This document shows, in pieces, positions 55,897 to 64,000 of a stretch of 64,000 nt of DNA (its first letter is position 1; each line of letters begins with the position of its first letter). A program made the position numbers and the translations under genes. A model generated the notes under the pieces. It saw only the letters and a list, made by a program, of their open reading frames with translations, was not told the origin of the DNA and made no database searches. This DNA comes from Streptomyces spirodelae (GTDB lineage Bacteria; Actinomycetota; Actinomycetes; Streptomycetales; Streptomycetaceae): the NCBI RefSeq assembly GCF_017676385.1, contig NZ_JAFFZN010000009.1, positions 1-64,000 of the forward strand. Direction: 5' to 3'.

Positions 55897-57582
55897 TCAG
55901 TTCGATCGTCCCGGGCGGTGCGCCGGGTCCAGCAGTTCGATGGACTTCTCGCGCATCTCGACCTTGCGTATCTTGCCCGTCACGGTCATCGGGAACGCGT
56001 CCACCACATGGACATGGCGGGGGATCTTGTAGTGCGCGAGCTTGCCGGTGCAGAACTCGCGAACCGCCTCCTCCGTGAGGGGTGCCGCGCCCTCCCGCAT
56101 CCGTATCCACGCCATGAGTTCCTCACCGTAGCGCTCGTCGGGCACGCCGACGACCTGCGCGTCGAGCACGTCGGGATGGGTGTGGAGGAACTCCTCGATC
56201 TCTCTGGGGTAGATGTTCTCCCCGCCGCGGATGACCATGTCCTTGATCCGGCCGGTCACGCTGACGTATCCGTCGGCGTCCATCACCGCCAGGTCCCCGG
56301 TGTGCATCCAGCGCGCCGCGTCGATGGCCTCGGCGGTGGCCTCGGGCTGCTGCCAGTAGCCGAGCATCACCGAGTAGCCGCGGGTGCACAGCTCACCGGG
56401 CTCGCCGCGGGGCAGGCAGCGGCCGGTGGCCGGGTCGACGACCTTGACCTCCAGATGCGGCCCCACCCGGCCCACGGTCGCCACCCGCCGCTCGATCGAG
56501 TCGTCGGCGCGGGTCTGCGTGGAGACGGGTGAGGTCTCGGTCATGCCGTAGCAGATCGACACCTCGGCCATCCCCATCCGCTCGATGACCTGCTTCATCA
56601 CCTCGACCGGGCAGGGTGACCCGGCCATGATGCCGGTGCGCAGGCTGCTCAGGTCGAAGGAGGTGAAGTCCGGGTCGGCCAGCTCGGCGATGAACATCGT
56701 CGGCACCCCGTACAGCGAGGTGCAGCGCTCCTCCTGGACAGCACGCAGCGCCGCCTTCGGTTCGAATGCGGCGGACGGGATCACCATGCAGGCGCCGTGG
56801 CTGGTGGCCGCCAGATTGCCCATCACCATGCCGAAGCAGTGGTAGAAGGGCACCGGCAGACAGATGCGGTCGGCCTCCGTGTAGCGGCACAGTTCGCCGA
56901 CGAAGAAGCCGTTGTTGAGGATGTTGTGGTGGGAGAGGGTGGCGCCCTTGGGGAATCCCGTGGTGCCCGAGGTGTACTGGATGTTGACCGGGTCGTCGGC
57001 GGAGAGCGTGGCGGCGACGGCTTCCAGCGTCTCGCGGGCCTGCCCGGGGTCCTGGGAGCGGCCCAGGTCGAGCAGCCGCTGCCAGCTCTCCTCGCCGATC
57101 AGCACCACTTCGGCCAGGGCGGGACAGTCGCCCCGGACCTCTTCGGCCATCGCCGCGTAGTCGGAGCCCTTGTGACTGCGCGTGGCCACCAGGGTGCTGA
57201 TGCCCGCCTGGCCCACCACATAGGCCAGCTCGTGCGCGCGGTAGGCGGGGTTGATGGTGACGAGGATCGCGCCGAGTTTCGCCGTCGCGTACTGCACCAT
57301 CGTCCACTCGGGACAGTTGGGCGCCCAGATGCCCACCCGGTCGCCCTTGCGGATGCCCAGCGAGTGCAGGCCGAGCGCCAGGGCCTCGACGTCGGCGGCG
57401 AACTGCCGGTAGCTCCACCGCCGCCCACTGCCGGCATCGACCAGTGCGTCGCGGTCCGGGTGCGCGGCGACGGTCCGGTCCAGGTTCTCCCCGATGGTGT
57501 CCCCCAGCAGCGGCGCCGTGCAGGGGCCTGACGCGTAGCTGCGCTCGGCGCGGGGTGCTCGGCGCGGTGCGGATGCGGGCAC
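55897..57582 (-). CDS. AMP-dependent acyl-CoA synthetase (fatty or short-chain acid ligase)
   Basis: Activates a carboxylic acid to acyl-CoA through acyl-AMP. 561 residues; P-loop-like [11 protein letters not shown] (203-213), [40 protein letters not shown], and the catalytic Lys in the C-terminal TVTGKIRK. Closest in style to medium/short-chain FadD-like ligases; exact substrate not inferable. GTG 57582 is 5 nt after AGGAGG, which decides the start; the frame is open to 58029 but non-homologous. Confidence 0.94.
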   Translation of the reverse strand: MPASAPRRAPRAERSYASGPCTAPLLGDTIGENLDRTVAAHPDRDALVDAGSGRRWSYRQFAADVEALALGLHSLGIRKGDRVGIWAPNCPEWTMVQYATAKLGAILVTINPAYRAHELAYVVGQAGISTLVATRSHKGSDYAAMAEEVRGDCPALAEVVLIGEESWQRLLDLGRSQDPGQARETLEAVAATLSADDPVNIQYTSGTTGFPKGATLSHHNILNNGFFVGELCRYTEADRICLPVPFYHCFGMVMGNLAATSHGACMVIPSAAFEPKAALRAVQEERCTSLYGVPTMFIAELADPDFTSFDLSSLRTGIMAGSPCPVEVMKQVIERMGMAEVSICYGMTETSPVSTQTRADDSIERRVATVGRVGPHLEVKVVDPATGRCLPRGEPGELCTRGYSVMLGYWQQPEATAEAIDAARWMHTGDLAVMDADGYVSVTGRIKDMVIRGGENIYPREIEEFLHTHPDVLDAQVVGVPDERYGEELMAWIRMREGAAPLTEEAVREFCTGKLAHYKIPRHVHVVDAFPMTVTGKIRKVEMREKSIELLDPAHRPGRSN

Positions 57583-57946
57583 GGCGGCCTCCTGGGTGCG
57601 TCGGAGTGGCGGCGGCGGAGCGGCGGGTACGTCGGAGTGTCGTGCGTCACAGATACCTGCCGTGCCGACCGGTCCGCTACCCCTTGTCGGGGGTAGCGGG
57701 GCTTGCCGGGGTGCGGACGGTCGCCGCGCCGCCGATTCGGGCCGCCGGCCTCGGGCGGCTCGCGGGCCGAACGGGTGAATTCTGGATCCGTGCGCCCGTA
57801 CTGCGCAGGCCGGCGGGTACCTCTGCCGTCCTCTCCCGTCCTTCCGTCCCGTCAGACCATGCGGAAATGTACGCAAATGGGAGAATCGCCACGACAGGGC
57901 ACCGGCTCTGGACACGCGTCGGACGGATACGGACGAGGAGAGCTGG
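57583..57946. other. Divergent gap between acyl-CoA synthetase and phosphatase genes
   Basis: 364 bases. Apart from the hairpin at 57674-57699 I see no gene; open frames across it are extensions of the flanking genes. Promoters for both genes must lie here, but no clear -10/-35 pair is evident. Confidence 0.5.
57674..57699. promoter_or_regulatory. Perfect inverted repeat in the leader of the acyl-CoA synthetase gene
   Basis: CCGCTACCCC (57674-57683) with its exact complement at 57690-57699 and a 6-nt loop, about 90 nt before the start. It could be an operator for the co-transcribed LuxR regulator or a leader hairpin. Confidence 0.45.
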
Positions 57947-59026
57947 GTGGGCGGCCCCGCGGATGGACTGGGCAGAGTGCCGCATTTGGCACCGCCGCTG
58001 CTGTTGCTCGGGGGTGCGGCGGCGAACATGTTCTCGCCGAAGCCCTACTACGGGCTGCCGCTGCTGGCCTGCACCTCGATGGTGGCGGGCATGAGCTACT
58101 CCTTCCGCTCCAGTGCGCTGTTCGCGCTGGCGGCCGGCGCGGTGACCGCGGGGGCGGCCTGGTACACGGGCCGCGAGGGTGCGGCGCTGGTCTCCGATGT
58201 GATCGCGGTGCTGGTGGTCAGCCTCGTGGGGCTGTGGGTCAAATGGCTCGTCGACCAGCAGGGCCGGAATCTGGCCGTCGCCCTGACGGTCGCCGAGGCG
58301 GCACAGCGAGCCGTCCTGCCCGCGCCGCCCACCGGCATCGGCCCGCTGACCGTGGCCGACCGCTATGTGGCGGCCCAGGTCGGAGCCGCGATCGGCGGGG
58401 ACCTGTACGCGCTCCAGGAGACCCCGTTCGGCATCCGCGCGCTGATCGGCGATGTACGCGGCAAGGGGCTGCCCGCCGTCTCAGCCGTCTCGGTCGCGGT
58501 CGGCGCCTTCCGGGAGGCGGCCGAACACACCCCCACGCTGCACGACCTGGCCGGCCGGCTGGACCGGGCCCTCGACCGGGAGGGGGAGCGCCGCAGGGGC
58601 ACGGAGGACGACATCGAAGGGTTCGTCACCGCACTGCTGGTCCAGATTCCGCCCAGTGGTGAGACGGTCACGGTGCTCAACCGGGGCCATCCGCCGCCCT
58701 ACCTGCTGCACGACGGCATCGTCACCTGCCTGGAGCCGACCCATCCTGAGCTGCCGCTGTCCACCGGGCTGGAGTCCCCGAACGGTGCGCCGGTCGAGGA
58801 GACCTTCCCGTTCGCGCCCGACGACTCGCTGGTGCTGGTCACCGACGGGGTCACCGAGGCCCGCAACGCGGAGGGCGAATTCTTCGACGTCCAGCGGGGG
58901 CTCGGCAGGATCGGGCCGTGCCGCGCGGACGAGCTGGCCGACGCGCTGGTGAAAGCGGTGACGGAGTGGACGGGGGGGCAGCGGCAGGACGACCTGGCGG
59001 TGTTGGTGCTGACCAGGGGCGAGTGA
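57947..59026 (+). CDS. Membrane-anchored SpoIIE-type (PP2C) protein phosphatase
   Basis: 359 residues. The first 105 hold several hydrophobic helices ([57 protein letters not shown]); the SpoIIE catalytic domain follows (about 130-355) with metal-binding [42 protein letters not shown] and [11 protein letters not shown]. It should dephosphorylate anti-anti-sigma factors, opposing GHKL kinases. GTG 57947 follows AGGAG with 6-nt spacing. Confidence 0.93.
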   Translation: MGGPADGLGRVPHLAPPLLLLGGAAANMFSPKPYYGLPLLACTSMVAGMSYSFRSSALFALAAGAVTAGAAWYTGREGAALVSDVIAVLVVSLVGLWVKWLVDQQGRNLAVALTVAEAAQRAVLPAPPTGIGPLTVADRYVAAQVGAAIGGDLYALQETPFGIRALIGDVRGKGLPAVSAVSVAVGAFREAAEHTPTLHDLAGRLDRALDREGERRRGTEDDIEGFVTALLVQIPPSGETVTVLNRGHPPPYLLHDGIVTCLEPTHPELPLSTGLESPNGAPVEETFPFAPDDSLVLVTDGVTEARNAEGEFFDVQRGLGRIGPCRADELADALVKAVTEWTGGQRQDDLAVLVLTRGE

Positions 59027-59056
59027 CCGGCGTTGGCCGAGGGGCTTTCCGAGGTA

Positions 59057-59094
59057 TTGACGGTGTGCAGACACTGACTAAAGTCTAGACCAAT
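59057..59094 (+). promoter_or_regulatory. Promoter with DasR-like site before the LPMO gene
   Basis: -35 TTGACG (59057-59062) and -10 candidate TAAAGT (59079-59084), 16 nt apart. The -10 overlaps AGTCTAGACCAAT, which matches the core and right half of the DasR element I recall (ACTGGTCTAGACCACT; 11 of 16 here). GntR-type DasR represses chitin-utilisation genes until aminosugar phosphates appear. Confidence 0.55.
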
Positions 59095-59177
59095 CGGATG
59101 ACCCCCACCGGGACCGCCCTGCGCGTGCGCCCCCTGGATGTGCCGCGCTCGCCGGTCCTGCCGCCGAAGGAGTTGAC

Positions 59178-59693
59178 ATGCACAAAAAGAGGAAGCTCGC
59201 CGCGCTGATCGGCGCCGGACTCTCCCCCCTGCTTGTCCTCGGCCTCTCCGTGACCCCGGCCAGTGCCCACGGCTACATCAGCGACCCGGCCAGCCGCCAG
59301 GCCCAGTGCGCCGCCGGAGTCGTCGAGTGCGGTTCCATCAAGTACGAGCCGCAGAGCGTCGAAGGCCCCAAGGGGCTCCAGGACTGCGCCGGCGGACACG
59401 ACGAGTGGGCCGAGCTCCGTGACGACAACCACGGCTGGAACGTGGCCGACGTCGGAAAGTCCGCCACGTTCCAGTGGAAGCTGACGGCCGCTCACCGCAC
59501 CACCACCTGGGAGTACTACATCGACGGGCAGAAGATCGCCGAGTTCGACCAGGGCGGCCAGCAGCCGCCGTCCCAGCTCTCGCACACCGTCGACTTCGGA
59601 GACTTCTCCGGCCGGCAGACCGTGCTGGCGGTGTGGAACGTCGCCGACACCGCCAACGCGTTCTACGCGTGCGTCGATGTGAACATCGGCTGA
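59178..59693 (+). CDS. AA10 lytic polysaccharide monooxygenase (chitin-binding)
   Basis: Copper enzyme that oxidatively cuts crystalline chitin or cellulose. 171 residues: signal peptide cut after ASA-30 so that mature His31 (HGYISDPASRQAQC) becomes the N-terminal copper ligand; the second brace His lies in LTAAHRTTTWEYY. Single-domain, no extra binding module, like CHB/ChbA secreted proteins. The Phe/Tyr axial residue is likely in NAFYACVDVNI. ATG 59178 follows AAGGAG. Solitary gene. Confidence 0.95.
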   Translation: MHKKRKLAALIGAGLSPLLVLGLSVTPASAHGYISDPASRQAQCAAGVVECGSIKYEPQSVEGPKGLQDCAGGHDEWAELRDDNHGWNVADVGKSATFQWKLTAAHRTTTWEYYIDGQKIAEFDQGGQQPPSQLSHTVDFGDFSGRQTVLAVWNVADTANAFYACVDVNIG

Positions 59694-59705
59694 GCTCCGC
59701 TTCCA

Positions 59706-59748
59706 GGTGTGTCCCTCGCCGCCGTTCTCCCGGCGGTGAGGGCACACC
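59706..59748. terminator. Terminator between LPMO and amidohydrolase genes
   Basis: Long stem of 59706-59723 with 59732-59748 (GGTGTG/CACACC outer, CCGCC/GGCGG inner) with one bulge and one wobble pair, 8-nt loop, between convergent genes. Confidence 0.8.
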
Positions 59749-59789
59749 TCGTGGTGAGGGCTGTCTCCGCCGGGAAGGAGCCGGGGAAC

Positions 59790-60944
59790 TCACAGCCCGT
59801 ACAGCCGCTTGGCCGTGCCGCCCGCGATCATCGCCGTCACTCTCTCCGCGTCCGACGGTGACCACTCGCCCCGTTCCACCCACTGTCCGGTCAGGGAAGT
59901 CATCGCCTCCCGGAAGAGGCGGGCGCCGGTCAGATACAGCTCAGGGACCCCGTAGGCGTCGGTGGAGAACAGTAGCTTGCCGAACGGGGTGAGCTCCAGC
60001 AGCTCGGCCAGCACATGGCGGGCGCGCGCACCGGTGTGGGTGAGGGTGAGACCGAAGTCGGCGTGGACATGGGGGAAGACGGCCGCCAGATAGCCGGCGC
60101 CGCGGTGGTAGGGGTAGCAGTGCAGCAGGATCAGCGGGGCCTCGTAGGGGGCCGTGGCGCGGATGAAGTCGGTCAGCAGCAGCGGGTCGCAGCGGTCCAG
60201 CCGCAGGTCGGGGTCGCCGAAGCCGGTGTGCAGCTGCAGCGGCAGCCCCGTCCGTACGGCCGACCACAGCAGGTGCCGCTCCAGTACGGGGTCGGAGAGC
60301 CTGCCGCCCCGCACCCGGGAGGCCAGCCAGCGGTCGGCCGCCGCGTAGACGGCGGAGGTGCCGGGAGGGGTGGGTTCCAGATCCAGGCCGCAGCGGTAGG
60401 CGACCACGGACTTGAAGCCGCGCGCCGTACAGGCCGACTCGCGTACGGAGTCGGCGAGCTCGGCGAGGAAGGAGTGGGTGTCGCGCGCCGTGTCGGCCGC
60501 CCGTTCGGCCAGCCGTTCGAGCCGGACGATCTCGTGTGCTTCCGCCATCGCCGTCTCGGCCAGTTCGCCGGGGGTGAGCAAGGCACCGGGCAGCCCGGTG
60601 TCCACCAGGAACGTGGCGATGCCGCTGGCCCGCAGCAACCGCCCGGTCACCTCGGTGGTGCCCAGTTCGGCGCGGCGCTCCAGGTAGGCGGCGGGCGGGC
60701 AGTGCGGTTCCAGACCGAGCTCGGGAGCGCACCACCGCCGCACGGCGAATCCCAGCTGGGTGTCGAAGTAGCCGGCCCGTCCGCCGGGGCCCCGGGGTGG
60801 GGAACCCGGGCCAGGGTCCGGGTGCTGCGGCACGTGCGCCTCTGTCAGGTACCCCTCGAAGACGTCCGGTTCGGGGCCCGTCCTGAGCACTCCGTGGCAG
60901 TGCTGGTCGATCAGCGGCGGAAACGTGCCGCCCTGGCCTGGCAT
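59790..60944 (-). CDS. Amidohydrolase-2 family protein, FluG N-terminal-like
   Basis: 384-residue TIM-barrel metal hydrolase: DQHCHG near the start, LQLHTGFGDPDLRL, LLHCYPYHRGAGYLA and STDAYGVPELY supply metal ligands and catalytic Asp. Such domains sit at the N-terminus of fungal FluG, fused to a glutamine-synthetase-like domain; here the two halves are separate adjacent genes. It may hydrolyse gamma-glutamyl amides or related compounds. ATG 60944 immediately follows the TGA of the upstream gene, with GGGAGG 6 nt before it. Confidence 0.88.
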   Translation of the reverse strand: MPGQGGTFPPLIDQHCHGVLRTGPEPDVFEGYLTEAHVPQHPDPGPGSPPRGPGGRAGYFDTQLGFAVRRWCAPELGLEPHCPPAAYLERRAELGTTEVTGRLLRASGIATFLVDTGLPGALLTPGELAETAMAEAHEIVRLERLAERAADTARDTHSFLAELADSVRESACTARGFKSVVAYRCGLDLEPTPPGTSAVYAAADRWLASRVRGGRLSDPVLERHLLWSAVRTGLPLQLHTGFGDPDLRLDRCDPLLLTDFIRATAPYEAPLILLHCYPYHRGAGYLAAVFPHVHADFGLTLTHTGARARHVLAELLELTPFGKLLFSTDAYGVPELYLTGARLFREAMTSLTGQWVERGEWSPSDAERVTAMIAGGTAKRLYGL

Positions 60945-62357
60945 TCAGTACCTCCCACGGGTCGCGGCGGCGATCTCGTGCTCACTCGCCCCCTCGAACA
61001 GCTCGATCTCACCGGCCCGCACGGCGCGGACGGCGCCGAAGAGCGGTTCGCCCATCGCCGAGCGCAGCGTGCCGGAGCGCTCGAAGTGCGCCAGCGCCTC
61101 CGCCAGCGAACCCGGCAGCCGGCCGGGCCCGCGCTCCTGGCGCGCCGGGTCCCCCAAGACCGGTTCGGGCAGCCGAGCGGCGGCCGGGTCGGTGCCGGCT
61201 GCCAGGTCCAGCCCCGCCAGCCCCGCCGCGACGACCCCGCCCACCAGCAGATACGGATTGGCGGCCGCGTCCACACACTTGACCTCGGCATTGGCGTTGC
61301 CGGCTGCCGCGCCGGTTCCGGCGACGAAGCGCAGCGCGGCCTCCCGGTTCTCCAGGCCCCAGCACTGGAAGGCGCCCGCCCAGCGGGACGGGCGCAGCCG
61401 CAGATAGCTGGCGGGCGACGGGGCGCCGAGCGCCAGCAGCGCGGGCAGTTCCCGCAGTACCCCGGCCAGGAACGCCTCGCACTCCCGCGTCATCCCGAAC
61501 GGCCCCTCGCCGCCCGCGCACAGATTGCGGCCCTCCCGCCAGAGGCTCAGATGCACATGCCCGCCGTTGCCGACCCCGTCCGGGTCGACCACGGGCGCGA
61601 ACGACGCGGTCAGGCCGTGGCGCAGCGAGACGGCGCGCACGGTCTCGCGTACGAGTACCGCGAGATCCGCCGCTCCCACCGGATCGGACGGCGCGACCGA
61701 CACCTCGAACTGGCCCGGGGCGTACTCGGGGTGGATCTGCAGCACCTCGACGCCCTGCGTACGCAGAGCCGTCAGGATGTCGCGCAAATACTCCGAGTTC
61801 TCCACCAGCCGCGCCATCCCGTAGGCCGGACCGGTGGTGGCATACGCAGGCGCGGTGCCCGCTTCCGGCAACGGACCGCGTACGGCCACCCACTCGGTCT
61901 CGAACCCCATCCGCAGCTCGATCCCGTGCTCGGCCAGCGCCCGCCGGGCCATCCGCCGCGCGAAGCCGCGCTGGCAGCCCGCGTACGGCTCGCCGTCCTG
62001 CTCGTAGCGGTCCACCGGCGCCCACGCCCAGCCCGGCTGCGCGGCCAGCACCGTCAGTCGGCCCAGGTCCGGCACCAGCCGCAGGTCTCCGTCCGGGCCG
62101 CCGAGGTGCTCACTCGCGGTCATCGAGTCGTCGACGAGGTAGACATCGAAGCAGGGGGACATGCCCACGCCCGCGCCGACGGCCTGGGGCAGCCGGTTTG
62201 CCGGCACGGCCTTGACGCGGGTGAGCCCCGCGTTGTCCACCCAGGTGAGCGCCGTACCGTGCACCCCGGCCCCGGCCAGCCGTGCCGCCGCTCCGCGGGC
62301 CCGCTCCTCGGCGGGTCCGCTCCGTGGGCCCTGCCGCCCGTGCTGCTGACCCGTCAT
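60945..62357 (-). CDS. Glutamine-synthetase-like gamma-glutamyl amine ligase (GlnA3/GlnA4 type)
   Basis: ATP-dependent joining of glutamate to an amine. 470 residues from ATG 62357; GS beta-grasp start (GTALTWVDNAGLTRVKAVP), GFETEW, NSEYLRD, GNGGHVHLSLW, AGAFQCWGLENREAALR and EVKCVDAAANPYLLVGG. Residues differ from true GlnA; Streptomyces GlnA3 and GlnA4 use polyamines or ethanolamine. Earlier in-frame ATGs at 62420 and 62594 lack good spacing. It forms a two-gene unit with the amidohydrolase. Confidence 0.87.
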   Translation of the reverse strand: MTGQQHGRQGPRSGPAEERARGAAARLAGAGVHGTALTWVDNAGLTRVKAVPANRLPQAVGAGVGMSPCFDVYLVDDSMTASEHLGGPDGDLRLVPDLGRLTVLAAQPGWAWAPVDRYEQDGEPYAGCQRGFARRMARRALAEHGIELRMGFETEWVAVRGPLPEAGTAPAYATTGPAYGMARLVENSEYLRDILTALRTQGVEVLQIHPEYAPGQFEVSVAPSDPVGAADLAVLVRETVRAVSLRHGLTASFAPVVDPDGVGNGGHVHLSLWREGRNLCAGGEGPFGMTRECEAFLAGVLRELPALLALGAPSPASYLRLRPSRWAGAFQCWGLENREAALRFVAGTGAAAGNANAEVKCVDAAANPYLLVGGVVAAGLAGLDLAAGTDPAAARLPEPVLGDPARQERGPGRLPGSLAEALAHFERSGTLRSAMGEPLFGAVRAVRAGEIELFEGASEHEIAAATRGRY

Positions 62358-62660
62358 GTCCGCTTCCGGCCGCGCCGAGGTGCGCGCGGCTGATGCCGGA
62401 CCGCGCCGTTTGGTTCCCATGAACGAGGCGTTTACTCCCCCTTCGCGATCAGGGCAAGTCGGCGTGCGCTGGGGCCTCCGCATTTCGCTCCCGACCCACT
62501 CCACGGCGGCGCCGCGGATGTGCCAACGGCAAGAAGCCTGGGTACGAGGTGCCTGACTCCGGGGGTAGTTGGGCAGGTACCCCCATGAGGCCACATCGGA
62601 GCGGGGAGGGAAACTTGGAAGGTGGCGAGACCAATGCGGCTACGGTACGGGAGCAGCGGT
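62358..62660. other. Divergent gap before the third Scr1 regulator
   Basis: 303 bases; holds the inverted repeat at 62561-62584 and possible upstream starts of both flanking genes (62420 leftward, 62622 and 62634 rightward). No other gene is supported. Confidence 0.5.
62561..62584. promoter_or_regulatory. Inverted repeat upstream of the third Scr1 regulator
   Basis: GGGGGTA (62561-62567) and TACCCCC (62578-62584) with a 10-nt spacer, about one helical turn between arm centres plus spacer. Candidate operator for autoregulation. Confidence 0.5.
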
Positions 62661-63641
62661 ATGCGCATCACTGACGTCACTGGCGGTGAAGCGGCCGCCA
62701 GAGACGCCGAGCACGACGGTACGGCGGAGGGGCACGACGGTACGGCGGAGGGAGGTGGCGCGTCCCCTGCGGTGCCCCGGATGGTGCTGGGTATCCGCCT
62801 GCGGAGACTGCGCGAGGCACAGTACATATCGCGCCGGGAGGCCGCCGAGGCCATCCGGGTGACCCACCAGCGGATACAGGACCTGGAACAGGGACGCATC
62901 GGCTGCGCCCTGCGGGATGTCGCGGATCTGCTCACCATCTACGGGGTGACGGACGAGAGCGAGCGCGCGGTACTGACCGCGCTGGCCCAACAGGCCAACA
63001 CGCCCGGCTGGTGGCACTCCTTCCAGGGAGTCGTCCCGCGCTGGCTGCACACCTTCCTGGGGCTGGAGCAGGCGGCCAGCGTGATCCGCACCTACGAGGT
63101 GCAGTTCGTGCCCGGCCTTTTGCAGACCGCCGAATACGCCCGCGCCGTCATCGAACTGCTCCACGACGAGGAGCCCGAGGCCGGGATACAGCGGCGGGTG
63201 GACCTGCGCATGCGCCGCCAGCAGATCCTCTACGGCCCGCGCGCCCCGCACGTGTGGGCGGTCATCGACGAGGCCGCGCTGCGCCGCCCCGTGGGTGGAG
63301 CGGCCACGATGCGGGCGCAGCTGCGGCATTTGAGCGCGATGAGCGAACTGCCGCACGTGACGGTCCAGATCATGCCGTTCAGCGCGGGCGGACACGCAGC
63401 AGCGGGAGGCCCCGTCACGCTGCTGCGGCTCCCCGAGAGCGAACTGCCCGACATCGTGTATCTGGAGCAGCTGCACAGCGCCACCTATTTCGAGGACGAC
63501 GCCGACATCGAGGCGTACCGCCGGGTCACCGACCGCCTGGTGACCCGTGCGATGCCGCCGTCCCGGACCCGGGACATGCTCAGGGAACTCGCCGAGGAGC
63601 TGCCCGACGACGAGCCCGTGCGGCACTTCGCGGGCCGGTAG
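62661..63641 (+). CDS. Third Scr1-type XRE regulator with DUF5753 domain
   Basis: 326 residues from ATG 62661 (GGGAG 7 nt upstream); starts at 62622 or 62634 are also possible. After a low-complexity head with a duplicated HDGTAEG, the XRE domain (LGIRLRRLREAQYISRREAAEAIRVTHQRIQDLE) and DUF5753 (VPGLLQTAEYARAV, VWAVIDEAALRRPVGG, LPDIVYLEQLHSATYFED) follow. It is closest to the regulator at 22230-23132. No DUF397 gene is adjacent, so it is an orphan in this window. Confidence 0.9.
   Translation: MRITDVTGGEAAARDAEHDGTAEGHDGTAEGGGASPAVPRMVLGIRLRRLREAQYISRREAAEAIRVTHQRIQDLEQGRIGCALRDVADLLTIYGVTDESERAVLTALAQQANTPGWWHSFQGVVPRWLHTFLGLEQAASVIRTYEVQFVPGLLQTAEYARAVIELLHDEEPEAGIQRRVDLRMRRQQILYGPRAPHVWAVIDEAALRRPVGGAATMRAQLRHLSAMSELPHVTVQIMPFSAGGHAAAGGPVTLLRLPESELPDIVYLEQLHSATYFEDDADIEAYRRVTDRLVTRAMPPSRTRDMLRELAEELPDDEPVRHFAGR
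62710..62751 (+). repeat. Two perfect 21-bp tandem repeats
   Basis: 62710-62730 and 62731-62751 are identical and in frame; they encode the duplicated HDGTAEG in the head of the regulator. Confidence 0.9.
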
Positions 63642-63692
63642 AGGTGTACCCGGCCGGCTGCGCCCACCCCCCCCCGGGCCCTCTCCGCGCAG

Positions 63693-64000
63693 TCAGCCCG
63701 CATCCGGTACGCGTTCGAACACGGCGGCCAGGCCCTGGCCGCCACCGATGCACATCGTCTCCAGGCCGTAGCGGGCGCCACCGCGCCGCATCTCGTGTGC
63801 CAGCGTCGCGAGGATGCGCGCCCCGGTGGCGCCCACGGGGTGGCCCAGCGAGATTCCGGAGCCGTTGACGTTGATCCGCTGCTCGTGGTCCCGCTCGGTC
63901 AGGCCGAGTGCGCGGGTGCAGGCGAGAACCTGCGCTGCGAACGCCTCGTTCAGCTCGATCAGATCCATCTCCGCCAGACCGAGCCCGGCCTTGGCGAGCG
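63693..64000 (-). CDS. Acetyl-CoA acetyltransferase (thiolase), C-terminal part
   Basis: Only the last 102 residues are in the window; the start lies beyond the right edge. [13 protein letters not shown], the catalytic His in [19 protein letters not shown], and the second catalytic Cys in [17 protein letters not shown] [11 protein letters not shown] are intact, so the enzyme is probably functional. It acts in beta-oxidation or acetoacetyl-CoA formation. Convergent with the third Scr1 regulator. Confidence 0.95.
   Translation of the reverse strand, partial: LAKAGLGLAEMDLIELNEAFAAQVLACTRALGLTERDHEQRINVNGSGISLGHPVGATGARILATLAHEMRRGGARYGLETMCIGGGQGLAAVFERVPDAG

Noticed and set aside
57690..62568. 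GGGGGTAG present both in the acyl-CoA synthetase leader hairpin and the Scr1 operator candidate
   Set aside because: An 8-bp G-rich match is expected by chance in this DNA; the flanking sequences differ.
63667..63675. Run of nine C residues between the Scr1 regulator and the thiolase
   Set aside because: Homopolymer in non-coding DNA; possible slippage or sequencing noise, no evidence of function.

Overview
The window reads as chromosomal DNA of a Streptomyces or a very close relative. It is uniformly GC-rich, its codon third positions are almost all G or C, GTG starts and 4-nt ATGA/GTGA gene overlaps are common, and it carries lineage markers: a short chaplin, several SAM-methyltransferases of the Methyltransf_19 (DUF574) family, Scr1-type XRE regulators paired with DUF397 proteins, an ergothioneine operon, and the zinc-responsive set of duplicate ribosomal proteins. 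I see no tRNA, rRNA, CRISPR array, insertion sequence or prophage. Both ends cut genes: a beta-galactosidase on the left and a thiolase on the right.

Layout. 1-3.2 kb: end of a GH2 beta-galactosidase and an alpha/beta hydrolase. 3.2-6.2 kb: a PAS-GGDEF-EAL c-di-GMP enzyme translationally coupled to a DUF574 methyltransferase. 6.4-11.7 kb: a five-gene Opp/Nik-type ABC importer, read as nikABCDE because a Nur-like box lies in front of it. 11.6-17.4 kb: a three-domain cell-wall hydrolase (Rpf-like, LysM, M23), a DUF6227 protein, a FAD/Rieske oxidoreductase and an acyl-CoA dehydrogenase. 17.5-23.6 kb: a WhiJ/AbaA-like developmental cluster with two Scr1/DUF397 pairs, a GHKL ATPase and three DUF574 methyltransferases. 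24-27 kb: a HelR/HelD-type RNA polymerase recycling ATPase with a TetR regulator. 27-36.6 kb: stress protein, NCS1 permease, aldo/keto reductase, HIT protein, two divergent ATP-dependent DNA ligases (LigB, LigC types), thioredoxin, a P-loop kinase and a HEAT-repeat protein. 36.9-41.5 kb: egtABCD for ergothioneine. 42.7-44.5 kb: zinc-starvation ribosomal proteins around a perfect Zur box. 44.7-45.4 kb: a small Cys/His-rich secreted protein and a short chaplin. 45.6-54.7 kb: a [NiFe]-hydrogenase maturation operon (winged-helix protein, endopeptidase, hypA, B, F, C, D, E and hypX). 54.9-64 kb: GAF-LuxR regulator with an acyl-CoA synthetase, a SpoIIE-type phosphatase, an AA10 lytic polysaccharide monooxygenase with a DasR-like site, a FluG-like amidohydrolase plus glutamine-synthetase-like pair, a third Scr1 regulator and the start-truncated thiolase.

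How parts may fit together. Metal supply is a recurring theme: nickel import under probable Nur control and a nickel-using hydrogenase maturation set whose HypB carries a C-terminal histidine tail, plus zinc-sparing ribosomal proteins under Zur. The hydrogenase structural genes are not in the window. The developmental cluster shows a TTGCAGA motif shared by two of its intergenic regions, which may be the operator of its XRE regulators. The most unusual single gene is the CobW-like member of the Zur operon, which has lost its whole GTPase core by what looks like an in-frame deletion.
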